A stretch of DNA of 64,000 nucleotides from Nectonema munidae (GCA_030549495.1 JAUIRK010001010.1:392001-456000); one strand, 5' to 3'. Shown: positions 27,201 through 42,200, counted from the first letter of the stretch. Notes: generated by a model not told the origin, from the sequence alone. Numbers and translations: made by a program.

Positions 27201-30200
27201 TGCAATTTCTGAATTATTATCATCAGAATTAGGCTTCATGGATGAATCAACTTCAAAATCACTCAATCTTTGAGGGACTTTAGGGACTTTGAGAGATTTT
27301 AGGAAGGACTAAGCTTTAATTAAATAACACTTGGATTGGATTGGATTGGATTGGATTGGATTGGATTGGATTGGATTGGATTGGATTGGATTGGATTGGA
27401 TTGGATTGGATTGGAATATCTAAGCACTTGCCAACTTTGTTGATAGGCTTGCTTGATTGCTGGATGTTTATATTAAAAACAATGGAACAAAATTGTCTAT
27501 TTTACAGTGACTTGAGATTGATAAGAGGGGGGGGGGGCTCACATTTAAAGAGAGGGGGGCCTTACTTTATGAGTGGGGGGGGGGGGGGGGGGCTCAAGCC
27601 CCCAATTTTAATAGGACGCGAGGGCCCTGCCCCAGAGAGACAACTTGTCAGACCAATGCTTAAATACTGGAAAAACATACCTAAAACAAAAATTTTCAAA
27701 AAATATTTTATATATATTTATTTAAAGCACCATTTCAAAATTCTACAAAAATTGAAAACACTTAACTTTGAAATTGCGATTTTATTTCATGGAAACGAAC
27801 TGTTTTGGTGTAAGGTTTATGTAAATATTAACTAAATAATAATCTATGATATTATAATTTCACTCGAATCATATATTTATTTATTTTATATACCATTTTT
27901 ACTTCTAAATTCTCTTTTTTATGTCCTAAATTGTCTTTTTTTAATTTTATTTTGTATTTTAGAGAAAGCGTTTAGAATTGAAAAAACAGAAATTAGAATT
28001 GAAAAAAGAGAATTTAGAAGTAAAAATTGTATATATACATTCTATTTTTATGCAATTAAATTAATTGAATACTGAAGTTAACATCAGGTTTTTGAAGCTT
28101 AATGGGAGGCACCTATGGAAATTCAATTTTAATAATATTATCTTACATTTTGAATAAACTTGAAAAATACTGATTATATAAACAAACTTTATTTTTCCAA
28201 TATTCAACAAAGAATTAATATAAGTATATGAATAACAAATTAAATGGTTATTAATTATCCAAAGCAAAATGTTTCCTTTAGTTTTATATCATTTCATCAA
28301 AATAAATAGTCTATAATCCAAATGGTTATTAATTCACTTCAATTAGGCTATCAAGAAAGTTTGTGGGCTCCGCTTATAGTTTGCAAAACCTGTGTGGAAA
28401 ATCTCCGTCAGTGGACACAAAGGAAAATAAAAAGTTTGTCTTTTAGAATTTCAATGATTTGGCGGGAGCAAAAAGACCATATCCATAATTGTTACTTTTG
28501 TCTCATGAAAACTCCAGGTTTCAATAAGAAAAATAAAAGAGCATTCCTTACCTATCCAAATTTACCTTCAGCAATTCATCCTTTTAATCATTCAGATGAA
28601 GTTCCTATTCCTATTTTTGAAAGTTTATCTTCTTCAGACGATGAAATTGGTATGTCTGATTCAAGTGAAAACGATGAAGAATTTAAAATTAAAGCCCCTG
28701 ATAAAAAAAATTATTCCCTCAATCTGAACTGAATGATTTTATTAGAGATCTAGGACTCTCAAAACAACATTCTAAACTACTAACTTTACCCCTCAAACAG
28801 AAAAATGTGTTACAAAAAGACGTAAACATAAGATTTTATCGTAATAAAGAAAAAAACCTACTCAACATTTTTTTAAATGATAATGATTTTGTTTTTTGTA
28901 TTGATATTCCAGCTTTATTGAAATGTATGGGTGCAGAGTTCTATGACATGAACGAATGGAGGCTTTTTATTGACAGATCGAAAGAAATGTTTGAAATGTG
29001 TATTACTTCACAACAAAAATATTTTTAGTGGAATACCGTTTGGCTATTCAGCATGTTTGAAAGAAAGTTATGAAAACATCAAAACTATTTTATAACTATT
29101 AAAATATGAAGAACACAGTGGTCTAAATGTGTAGATCTTAAAATAGTCAATTTTTTATTATGTCAACAATGTGGTTATACTAAATACCGTGCTTCTTATG
29201 CTTATGGGATAGTCGTGCTAAAGAAAAACACTGGACTCAAAAACATTGGCCTAGCAGAGATAAGTTTACAATTATAAGAGAAACACTATAAATAAACCGC
29301 TTGTAGAAAAAGAAAAAATTATTTTCCCTCCTCTCCATATAAAACTTGGACTTATGAAACAATTTGTTAAAGCTTTAGATTACCACATTTAAGTTATGAA
29401 AAAATTAAAGCTGGTGTTTTTGATAGAAGCAAATTAGAAGACTTATCAAGTGCACTGGTTTCATGAACACAATGAAGGTGAGTGAATAAAAGCATGGAAG
29501 GCATTTGTAGCTCTTATTCATGGTTTTTTGGGAAATAGAAAGAAGAAAACTATGTAAGTTTGCTCAAAATTTAATAGAAAGTTTTTGCAATTTAGGCTGC
29601 AATATGAGCGTGAAGTTACATTTTCATAACAGCCACATTGAGAGATTTTCTGAAAATCTTGGAGCTGTAAGTGACGAGCACGGAGAGGGCTTCCATCAAA
29701 GTTTAAAAGTCATGGAAGAAAGATATCAAAGTAGGTGGAATGAAAAGATGATGGCAGACTATGGCAGACTGTTGGAGTGACGATATAAATGCTAATTTTT
29801 TTTAGAAAATCACATAAAAGAATATTTATTTAAATAAAAAGTTAATTCAGATAAAATTTCCAACTTTACTTTTTTTTATTGTTTTAAAAGTATATATTTT
29901 TGTATATACTTTTAAAACAAAACAATTATAAATATATATAGCACCTTCAAAATTAATATGACCAAAAAATTTTTTTTGATGTAATATGAAAAAAATAAAG
30001 CACTCAAAAAGAAGTTATTATTAGAACAATAGAAAACAGTCAAAAAAGTTAGTCAGCAAATTTAGTGTTGACCTGTGATCCAAAGTAAAATGCCTCCTTT
30101 AATTTTATATCATTTCATCAAAATAAATAGTAGCAAAAATATTTAAAACAATTAAGCAAAATGCCTACTTTAATTTTATATATTAATTATAATATGTAAA

Positions 30201-33200
30201 ATGCCTCCTTTAATTTTATATCATTTCATCCAAATAAATCGAAATAAACCATTTAAAACATTTATCACTAAAAATATAATACGATAAAAACGGGACTAAA
30301 TAACTTCCTTCACATTTAACTGCATAAAATATAATGACCACTTCAAACATTCATCCTTTTTAAAAGGTTATGTATAATATAATATCATTTACCTAAACTT
30401 TTAAATGGTAAAAGGGACTAATCAACTTTTCGTTATGAGTGGTTTTAACGATGAACCAAATATGAATATAATGTGAATAACGCAATATATAACAAAAAGT
30501 ATTATAGCTAGAATAAAAATATGGCCTTTTGATTTTGAAAAGGTGGAAACAAATTTTTAATCAATAAATGATGTTGAAATGAATAGCATTAAATATATGT
30601 AGATTAACTCATTTTAATCAGTGTTTATCAAAAAGGTTTACATATTCAGATTCAGTATAAAATCTGCTACATTTTGACGTATCACACGTCATGATTCGAA
30701 TTAATATGGGCAAAATAGCTTATCCTTAAAACAGGGGTGCTTAATTAACTTTTTCCCTTTAAGTTTTCCTCTACCCGAACCCAAAATTATTTGACATTAA
30801 ACAGATCGGTAATTTTAATCACTAACTCAATATACAATGGTTCTGGAAATGATTCAAATTTAAATGACTTTATTCAGAAGAAACATTACTGTTGCAAATA
30901 TTTTACAATGATAATTTTAAATAATACACATGAAGAAATGAAACAGTATTTTCTTAAGTATCAATCAATATAGAACTTCAGTGTGAAAGGTGTGCCTGTT
31001 TGTTACAAGTAAGTTTCTCAATTTGAGGAGCAGTATTAGGCAGGCACACTCATAGGTCATGCTGTCATGATCGATGTTTAGTTTTCATGTTCAACAGCGT
31101 TGAAAATCCCTGCTCATACAGGTAAATATAAGAGGGAACATCCAGTGGCGTTTCTAAGTTTTTAAAAGTTGGGAGGGGGAGCTGTATCAAGGCCAATGTT
31201 TTGTTAGATAACACTTGTAATTTTTTAACGCAAAATGCTCTGCTAACTTCAGATATAGTTCCGTTTTTTTGTTTTTTTTGTATCTAGAAACATTAAAATT
31301 TTGGTAAGGGTCTCAATTTTTTTTCTTTGAAATAAGATTAGCAAATATAGAATATTTTTGAAAGTTTTTTGTTACATTTTGTATTCTACATATCTTTGTT
31401 CAAATAAAAGTAAAATTCACAATAAATTTTATTAAAAAAATTCAAAAAATATTTAAAAGAGGTTCATTGTATTAAAAATTAGTGAATTATAATTCGACGA
31501 TATTGTGACGACTATAGAATTCGTCAACAAAATTTCCTAAATCAATTTTTTCAATAGAAATTGTTGCAATATCCCTTAATCTTGTACTAGTCATTGAGTT
31601 TCTAAGAAATGTTTTAACTAATTTCATTTTTGAAAAGTTTTGTTTAGATTGTAATTGTTCTGATACTTTGCAAATTTTTCCAAAATGTCAGAAAAATGTA
31701 GTAAGTAAACAAACTCTGCATCAATTTCCGCAAGCACCAGTGGCATCTTAAGAAATTTCATTCAAAAGTTTATTATGCATTCTGACGCTGAAGAGCCAAG
31801 GAGATGCCTTATTTCAGGAATCACCTAATTCATTTTTCTAGAAATCCTTCGATGGCCGAGCATTTCTGGTGCTCTGTCAGTGGTGCATGCACATACATTA
31901 TTCTAAGACAGTCCTTCACTCTCCAAAAACAATGAGACTCTATTGAAAACATCTTCATCTCTTGTAGTCGAATTCAGGGTATGACAGAACAAAAAATCCT
32001 CCTTGAAATCTTGAAAATTAGCTTGTCGTACAAACACCAAGAGTTGGTCCCACGCAGCCACGTCAGTCGTTTCATCACGCTAGATTGGAAATTTTAGCAA
32101 AGATGCTTCCTATGTCCATTTTTTATGAAAATCAATCAAATCTGTCAAAAAAATTGATTTATATTTGACAGCTCATCTCAAAAAGGAACTTGTTATCTAA
32201 ATAATTATATAAAGTTTTTTACACATATATACCCATTTTCAAGTATATTGAATCAAGTGGTGATATTCATTTTATATGAAAATCAATCAAACCTGTCAAA
32301 AAAAATAATTTATATATGATATCTAATTTCAAAAAGAAACTTTTTATATAAAGATTTCACACATATTTTGATTTTCAAGCATGCTGAATTCAATTATGAT
32401 ATACATTTTTTAATGAAAATCAATTAAACCTGTCAAAAAATTGATTTATCTCAAAAAGAAATCTTTTAAGCAAATAATTATATATAGTTTTTACACGTAT
32501 ATATTATATACCCATTTTCAACTACAATCTGTTTACTGGTGATATTCCTTTTTTATGAAAATCAGTCAAACCTGACAAAAATAATTTAAATATGACAGCA
32601 CATGTCAAAATTAAAATTTTTTATTCTTATAAAAAGTTTTTTATATACCCATTTTCAAGTATCTAGAATTTAATAGTGATGTTCATTTTTTATAAAATCA
32701 ATAAAACCTGTCAAAAAAATAGATTAATCAATGTCAAATATATAAACTTTAAAATAAATTCTACTTGCAGTATTTCTCTTGTAATTATTTTCTTAATTTA
32801 TAAACCAACTTTAGGTGTTTAATTCACTCAAAATATTCCATTTTAAATTAGGTATCTCGATAGGAATTCCATCTTTTTGGCTGCAGATTCTTTATCGCTT
32901 CGTAGTCTCTTCATCATATCTTCTATACTTTACAGTATGTAATTTTGCTATTAATTCAATTGCGATCCTTTCTTGGTAGATCTTCTTTAATTAGAATTTA
33001 TTTTCTGTAATCTGTGTTAGAAAAAACTTTTTTAAGGATTTATTTTGAACAGATTTTTTCCTCTCTTAAGGCATTCTGATTAAAGAATCTTCGTGATGAT
33101 CTTAGGCTTTTTTTTATCAGTATCATGTATTTTATTATGCGGTGATATGAAGAGATATTTAGCCTTAATATTTGTCAACCAATCCCAGTTCAAAGATTTT

Positions 33201-36200
33201 TTTTCTGATGAATCATTCCTGATGTTCATTTTTCAATTACAAAAAGTTGTCCACCTTCTTCATCTAAAAGATTCTCCCTTTCACGCAAAAGGAAAAAATG
33301 GACACATTCAATTTATTAAAAATATCTTGATAGTGACTAAATTCTGACATATTGGCATCTGTGCCATTTTTGATAACTCTGACCTATTCTAAATTTTTAG
33401 ATTTCCTAAATTTTAATCTTAGTTAAATGATAATTGTAATCCTAGATTCCGAAATATAGATTTAAAAATTTTTATTTGTAAAAGAGGAACTTCTTTTCAC
33501 GATCAAAATCTTTTTTGAAACATCCAATATTAAATAACCACACCACTTCCTAGTTCATTAGAACATGGTAGATCTTCCATTTATTCAAGATACTATTTTT
33601 TTTAATTGTTTCTTTTGATCACACGTTTTCTTTTCAACTAGTTTTTAGGTTGCTTCTCTCTCTCATACAAATTTTCAAAAGATTTTATAATACGTTTTTT
33701 TTTTTTAAATAAATATTTCATACTCAAGATGATTATAGAAAGTATTATAAGCCAAAATATACAAAAAAAAAAGTATATTTTTACTATATACCAAATATGC
33801 AGCGATTTTTTGAAAAAAATTTACAGAACTAATTTTCAGGCATACATCACTAATTCAATTGCCACTTCGAAATATTTATTAACCTTATTAGCCAAAATGG
33901 ACTACAGAAATGAAATAGGCATAGTCGATTTGGTATAAAAACAGATATTTTATTTGAAAGAGATATTTTATTTTTTGGAAAATATTTTTGAACACAGTAT
34001 CTAGAAGTAAACCGCAAATCTGATTGAAGCTTTGAGATTATTTAAAAACATAAATGCCAAAGCTGAGTCCAAAAATGAAACAACAATTATCGAAACAAAA
34101 TCTGATATTCAAACACAAAGAAATTACACAACTAAAAATGCAAAACAAGCTCCAGCACGTCCGTCGATTCGCAATTGTCATAAACAGTTTATGGAAACTG
34201 GAACGTTGCAACATAAACCCAAAAGTGGAAGGCCAAGAATTTCTCACGAAGACATCGAGCGTATTCGTCAATCATTTATTCGGAGCCCAACTAAGTCCAT
34301 TCGCACTGCTTCCATTCAGCTGCAATTAGCTAGATCAACAATTCATAAAGTTCTTCATAACAATTTGAGGCTTTATGCGTACAAAATTCAATTATTGCAA
34401 GCATTAAAGCTAGAAAACAAACCAAAGCGAAAAGAATTTGCTGTTAACATTTTGAAAAAAATCTAAAAGAATGGTGACTTTCTCGACCTCATTTGCTTTA
34501 TCGATGAAGCAACTTTTCATGTGTGTGGAAAGCTTAACAAACATAATGCAAGAATTTGGGGAAGGAAAACCCACACGTTATTAGAGAACATGAACGTGAC
34601 AGCCCAAAGGTTAATGTGTGGTACGGACTTTTGTGTAACAAAGTTATTCGACCATTTTTCTTTGAAGAAAAAACAATAACAGCAAATATTTACCTTGATA
34701 CTCTAACAGAATATGTAACACCACAATTAGAAGAAAAGATTTGCTGAAAGAAAAAAACTGTATTTGCTACAATGCACGTATAGTGCGATACTCAAACTAT
34801 AATCGCATTCAAGAAAAGATTGACATATGAAAGCATTATATCATTGGACAACTTCTTTCCAATTAAAATTGATTTTCATCAATGCACGGATAGTGCAACA
34901 ACCTTGAGATACACAAATAAAACAAAAATAAATAAAATGAAATTTTCTTATTAAAAATTATTAATTGATAAAAAATTGTGAAATGGTAAAAAAAGTTAAT
35001 TTTATAAAATCCAAATTCTAGAAAAAAATATTCGAGCAATTCTAAAATATCCTTACAGTTCATGACATACTATCCCTTATTTTTGTCACGAATGTGTTTC
35101 TGTAAAAAATAAATTTGAATATGTCGCCATATTCTTTGAAAGTATTTAGGATCCACAAGTGGACCATTAGCGTATCGTGACAATGAAATATACCCTTTTT
35201 ACACATAATTAGAAAAAACGATGAAAAAGTAAATTTTTTCAACGATCATAATGATTGATATCTCTGTTTCTTTAGTTTCATGACGTTGAATGTTGTACTT
35301 TCAAAAATATAACCTCTTGATTTATTGCGTGAAGACGTTAGCTTGTCACTTTACATCAAATGTAAATGAATTGAGTAAAATAATAAAACAGTATATTTTT
35401 CATCGTAAACATACAAATATATACAATAATGATATCTTATTATAATGTAGGAATGAATGTGAAGCGTGGAATTTGAATCAATAATTCTTGTATCATCAAC
35501 ATTTGTGAAGGTACATGTTCGCAGTACTCTATACATAATGATGATACGTACAAAAAATTTTGCGCGTGAAAAAATTATAGAATAGATGAGTATCATTGTA
35601 CTTTGTATCATCAATTGATTTCAGTTTGCTAATATGTTTTCATGAATATGAAGAGATCATAATATAAGTTCCACATTTTTTGAAATAACTCTTTTTTATC
35701 ATTCTCTTACTGCTCTTGCGCTTGCACCGTTTCTTCTTGTAAAGCTAAAAATATAGCGACTTTTGTTAGTGTGGAGCCAACTTTTTTCGTTACAATACAA
35801 CTACTACTTTTTTCTTTATTATTTTGCGTTTCATTGATTTTTCCGTCAAAATGAAGTTCAAGCATTTATCTTCCGCTTTGGAGCACTTAGAAGAAGATGA
35901 GGTTTTGGAAAATGGCACTCCTATTGATTTAGTTATACTTCCTCCTGATGAAAACAATGTTGTTACCGATACCGAAGACATTGATGAAAATGATATGCTT
36001 GATACTTTTCCTCAAGATACGTGCGGAGAAATAGAAGTAACATACCCTGAAGTAGAAGAAGATCAAGATAAAACCTGCAGATGGAAAAAAATGAAAAACT
36101 TTGATAATAATTTAGCTTCTTATTCACACGTCGATTGTCCTCAGCTAGCCGAAGACGTAGCTCATGAACCTATTGATTTTTTTTTTCAAAGTTTTCCCAA

Positions 36201-39200
36201 AAGAATACATGGAAACACTGGCAAAACTATCCACTTCTTATGCTAATCAAAAAAACGAAGTAATTGATCTAGATTGGAAGGACATAGGTATTTTTATCGG
36301 ATTTGTTATTTTATCGGGGTATCATACATTGCCAAGAGAGGAAGACTTTTGGTGGACTCAATTAGATCTTGGAGTCTCATTAGTGAGTCAGGTAATATCG
36401 AGAAATAGATTTCGAGAAATAAAGAAGTACTTTCATCTTGTGGATAATACTAAAATTAATTTAGAAGACAAACTGGCAAAAGTAAGGCCTATTTATGAAA
36501 TGTTAAACGCTAAATTTTTGAAGTTTAGTTCACCTTATGAAGAGATAAGTATAGATGAATCGATAGTTCCTTATTCGTGTAAGCAGTTTATAAGAGGAAA
36601 ACCTATTAGGTTTGGCTATAAAATATGGTGCATGTGTTCCTGCAAGTTGTAGGAAAATTTGTCCAAACAATTGAAAACCCTTTAAAACATACATTCTATT
36701 TTGACACCCTCTTAAAAACATTGAGCGAAAAAGGTATAAAAGCAGTAGGCACCGTTAGAAGTAATAGAACCGGTAAATGTCCATTGATTGAGGATAAAGA
36801 AATCAAGAAGGAAAATAGAGGGTATTACGATTATAGATCAGATGGAAGAGTATATTTTTGTAAATTGAGGGATAATGCTTGTGTGAATGTTGGATCCAAC
36901 TTTTGTACGCATGAACCTGTTGGAACAGTTAAAAGGTCTTCATGTTTAGAGAAGAAAAAGATCGAAGTTAGCTGTCCTTTCCTCATTAGCAAGTACAATC
37001 AAGGAATGGGAGGGGTTGATGTGTTTGACAAGTTATTGGCTGCTTATAGGCCTAAAGAAAAGGCGAAAAAATGGTGGTGGCCTTTGGCAATGCATGCAAT
37101 AAACTTTTCGGTTGTTGGTGCCTGGAAGGATTATGAAAGGACAAACACAGAAAAAAAATCATCTCATCTAAACTTCCGTAGAGAAATAACGCTACACTTA
37201 CTTTAATTGAAAGGTTTGCAAACCAAGAGAAAACCAGGGCCTTCTTCTCATCTTTCTAAAAGTTCTAGAAGTGTGAATGGGCACTATTTAGTGTCCGTTT
37301 CAAGGCAACAACAACGAAAATGCGTGGTTTGTAAAAAAAATTCACTTTTATGCTGCTTTGCGTGCCAGAAAAACGTCCATCGAGACTGCTTTCCTCTTTA
37401 TCACCAATAACCACTTTTATTTTCTTTTGTCAATAAATGCTTGTTTTCAAAAATTTTTGATTTCACTTTTCGCCAATGGTCCACTTATGGACGGGTCTGT
37501 CATTGCATATAAAACTTATTCATCATCATCATTTTTTTATATTTCATTTCAAGGTAAGTATATTTAAACTTATTTAAGGCAAAAGTTGAATAACACATTT
37601 TTAATAAGTTTGGCAATTAAACGGTAGTAAATATTTTAATTAACTTTTTTATAATGCATATATATATTAAAAATATTTAAATGGGTATAAATAATTCTCT
37701 CATGTGGAAACATGTGAGAGATGAGTTTTGAAACTCAACAAGTGGCATTATTTTATATTTTCTAAACAATCCTAAATATTTTTTCAAAAGGTAAACCAAC
37801 CAACCAACGTTAACTACTTATGCAACACGCTTTTTATTTTTAACAAGCATGTGGTATGTGCCAAACCTTTTATTGCAAAACAATAGAAAATGCTCTCTAT
37901 ACTTCTTTTAAAATTTGCTTTTGCGAGTTTCAGGATGAATTATTGATTTAAGAAAAATTCAAATTTCACTAGATTTATACATAAAATAAAAATAAAGATT
38001 TTATATTTTGAAATAAATCTATGGGACAAATTTATCGAGTTAAAATGTGCAATTTTCTACGTTTGATATCTCCAATTGCCGAATAAGCCTCAAGTTAGCC
38101 AATCATTTCATGTACATTTTCTCCTTGGAATTGTCAATAAAAGCATCAAATAAATGGAAGGTTATCTAATCATACAGTCTACTGTAAAAACGGTGTTTAT
38201 AATCTAAACACATTTTAAGATGTTTAAAACTTTTCGCGTATTATAAACTGTTTACAATCTAAGCACTAAATCAAAAATTGTGTTTACTCTGTTTGGTGTT
38301 TAGAAAATAAACACCTTTTTACGAAATAATCAGCATCTTTACACATTTTAAACTGCTTAGGGTGTTTTGTGTAACAAAGGGTGTTTAAAATCTAAACACC
38401 AATGATGATTGGTCTTATATTTGCCGTTTTGAAAATGAACACTTTCTTCACTGACATTTCAATATCTGACAACTTTGTGTACAGAAGAAAATAAATTGAA
38501 TTAAAAAATAAATTTTCTAAAATCTTCTAAAACGATCTATTGATCAGAATTGTAAATAATCGATAGTACGCTCAGTAACTCTAGCTTTGTGTGTCTTACT
38601 CTTATAAATAGCACAAATTGCCATATGTGGAAAACAGATATGTATAAATGAATATTTGTCGATTTTAACTTTCATCTTTACATTTAAATTCAATATTCAT
38701 ATACTTGGCATTTTTACACTTTGTTAAAATGCTTTATGTTTTGAAAAAATGAGAGAAAGGATTTTAAGTGAATGAAATTTATTTTCCGAATTCAACAAAA
38801 ATTATTCACTTATATGAAGAAATTATAACCCTCTCGCCATAGTTATGTGTTTGCCCAAAGAGATTTTCGTACTCACTTGCATATAACCGTATATATCGCT
38901 CAGTTAAACCTGAAATAGATCTTCACACCATTTTATCATTTCTTATCTTTTTACTTCACTCTCCCTGTTAGAGATGTGGCATGTCATAAGTTTTGGATAT
39001 TGTGGTATGTATGCATTTCTATAAACATTATTCCCAAATAAACACGTAAAAACTTTATATATTATCTAAACAACTTTAATCTAAACGTGTAATCTATCTA
39101 AATGCGTTTATTCTAAACGTGAAAATAAAATGGTGACAAAATTTGTGTATTAGATTGTGTTTAAAACCTAAACATATTTTTATGTCATTATTTTTGCCCA

Positions 39201-42200
39201 AAAACACTATTATACAAAATTAATAAATTTTAAAAGGCGTTGCTTTTTCATCTTTTAAGTTTCTTTGGAAATTTTGGCGATTCCATATTTTTCTTGACTG
39301 TCCAAGGAACATAACTGCTCTCATATTTGACTCTCAGAGCTTAGGAAAGAAGTGTTGAAGGTATTTGAGTCTACAAACTCATTATCAAGAGCAGTAAGAA
39401 CCTATAAACTCACTTTACTGTGTAATGGTGGAGGAAAACCTCCTGATTACAATAATATCTTATTCTTTATATTATATTTCGTTACTGAGAAATAGGATTT
39501 TAGGCCAGTACTTTTTGTTAATGTGTAGCTTTTTCTCTGATATCCTAATGATAGACATAATGGAAACTAAGCAAACCAAGTTAGAATATATCAAACTGTC
39601 ATTATTTTCAAGTCTCGAACAACTTCGCCGCAATGTTAGTCTGAATTGACCCCAGAAGAAAGCTAATAGCAAATCCTCAAGAGGCAAATTACACGGGTGA
39701 TAACCCCTTATAATTTTTTTGTCATTATCTTCGGAGCCTCAGAACGAACCCTCCATAATTTTATTTACTCAATTACATAGTACAAAAATTTACCTAGAAT
39801 TTCCTGTGTCTTCAATTTGATACTTTTTTAAGATAAAATTTACTTCATCTAGTATTTGATAAAATAACAAAGGCGAGTTTGATATTTATATATATAACAA
39901 AGGCAAGTTTGGTGGCTTATGTATGATGGCGCATCAAACTAAATTACAAACTAAACTATAATAAAAAGGGGAGAGAATGGAATGAAAGTCATTGTCTTTT
40001 TGAATATTCAGTACATATTGCTACTGTATATACCATAAATTTTGCTGTGTATTTATTTGATACTTTTCTATAATTCCTCTGAAAATATATTTTAAAAATG
40101 AAGTTATCTAACTAAAACCATAACGCTAAAAAATCACTTATTCTTAATAGGGCAGAAAATTTACTGTTTGAGTCTAGATGCAAAGAGTTCTGAGTGCTGT
40201 TTAGATAAATATAATTCGCAGACAAGTTCATTTAAAACTTTTTCTCTCGAACAAACAGAAACATTCTTTATAAAATAAATAGAAGTATCACAGTCCTTTT
40301 CTGAAAAGATTTCCTGATTAGATGAAGTAGGAATATTTTTAGTCGCTAGAGGTGTGGGGACAGGAAGATAATTAGAGTGATGTTCTTATAGCTGTAGAAG
40401 GTCGGGATATTTTTTTTTCTGGAAAGAGCATTCTAACCTAACAATCATCTAAATGATTCTTCTACTCCCTCCAAAGTATTGGGGCAACAAAATTAGAAGA
40501 TATTTTTTTAGATTAAACCATGCATTTAGTCCATTGTAACGTAGTTAACAACAAATACGTGGAGTCCAAGATTTGTCTTGATCTCCAATGTTTGAGTCAA
40601 AATAGTAAAAGCAAGCCGTCCTTAAAAGAGATGTAATTGTTTGGCACTATGCAATTATCGTAATAACAAAATGAATATGAATTTTTGATCCAGCCTTGAT
40701 GTGTTAAACTGTCTGAAGCCATTGTAATTATATTACTTAATTAAGAAATATAATAAACAAAATACTTAATAATCATATATCGAAAAAATGAAAAATATAT
40801 ATCTGAGATCTATGGTCTTATTTGTGAAATAAAGGCTTGAAAAATAAAAAATTCTAACGCATGTGTACATGTATATCGCCAAGAATAGAGGTGATAGTAA
40901 AAACTGATTATCTGAAATCAGCACATAATGATTAGATTAGATTAATTAATTGTGTGCTTCCTTAATTTTTTTGTAAATCAGTGTTATAAGCTTGATTATT
41001 CAAAACTTTACTACTTCGCTAATACCTCTATACTATAGAGATAATAAAAAATTGATTATTTCCATTCCTTTTCAAAAAACAATGATTACACCGTTTTCTG
41101 AGCCATTCATATTAAATCATATCATACACGGATAAAATTTATTTCAAATTTTGGAAAATCTTTGTATATAGTAATAATATGTAATTGATTATAGTCAATA
41201 AAAATATAAAGAAGAAGAAGATTTATTTTCAAACACAAAAAAAAGTTATATAGATTTGAAAATGATTAAAAAAATTTACATATATATGAGTGCTTATAAG
41301 CAATGAGCATATCAAGAGAGATTATTAAAAGAATACGAGTAAATTTGTTTGAAGTAAACTTGTTTGAAGGTCCATATCAAAGCCTGAAAGGCCGCTTGAG
41401 GATATAAACCATGGTTATTAATTATATACAAATGTATGTATTATAAGGTAAAAATATAAATTTCAAGAAAGTATAAAAAAGATGAAAATTTAGTTTAAAA
41501 CGTTTACAGACATAACAGTTTATCTTTTCACAGTTTAGGTGATGGCCATATGAGTCTATTAAGGAGGATGGATAAAGTTTGTAGAAATCGTGTATAAGTA
41601 AATTATTTTGAATAAAAAGGCTGATATTATTGTTGTAGTAATCAGTAGTCTTGTATGCGAAAGATTGTTTGGACTCGTCAAGTTTGTAGAAAGGTATGTA
41701 TGCCTATTTCTTGTTGAGATGCCTGTATTGGTTGTTATTTGAGGTAAGAACGAATAGAAGATGAGAGGCAAAATGTGATTTTGCAATCTATAAGTAAGCA
41801 TAGCTACTTTCAGGTTATATATATCTTTCACTTTGAGAAGTTTGTGCTTGAAAAAGATTGATTGTGTGTGAGAATAGAATTTCATTTAAACACACTCAAT
41901 GCCTTTTTCTGAATCCTACATTGAGTAAAAATGTATCAAATTTTTTTATGTTTTTTTGTAAGAAAACACCATACTACACGACTTTTTTGCCTTCAAACTC
42001 AGATTATTAGAAGTAGGCCAATATGAAACACTCTTTATTCTGTCTCTTAAAAGATAACTCTTTTTTATGTTTTTTTGTAAGAAAACACCATACTACACGA
42101 CTTTTCTGCGTTCAAACTCAGATTATTAGAAGTAGGCCAATATGAAACACTCTTTATTCTGTCTCTTAAAAGATAACTCTCTGATAACAATTTTCTGAGA

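Noticed and set aside
27341-27835. 164-residue open frame beginning with Asp-Trp-Ile-Gly-Leu repeats
   Set aside because: It is a read-through of the (TTGGA)17 microsatellite and G-runs inside a hAT derivative.
33093-33938. Open frames in copy B of the large repeat
   Set aside because: Not preserved in the collinear copies at 20.7-21.6 and 48.1-49.3 kb; likely chance frames in AT-rich DNA.
35790-35981. Minus-strand frame over the second piggyBac N-terminus
   Set aside because: It is the antisense of the acidic transposase N-terminus (Ser/Thr-rich shadow).
39425-39687. Overlapping frames on both strands
   Set aside because: No start context, splice site or recognisable motif; opposite-strand overlap suggests chance.
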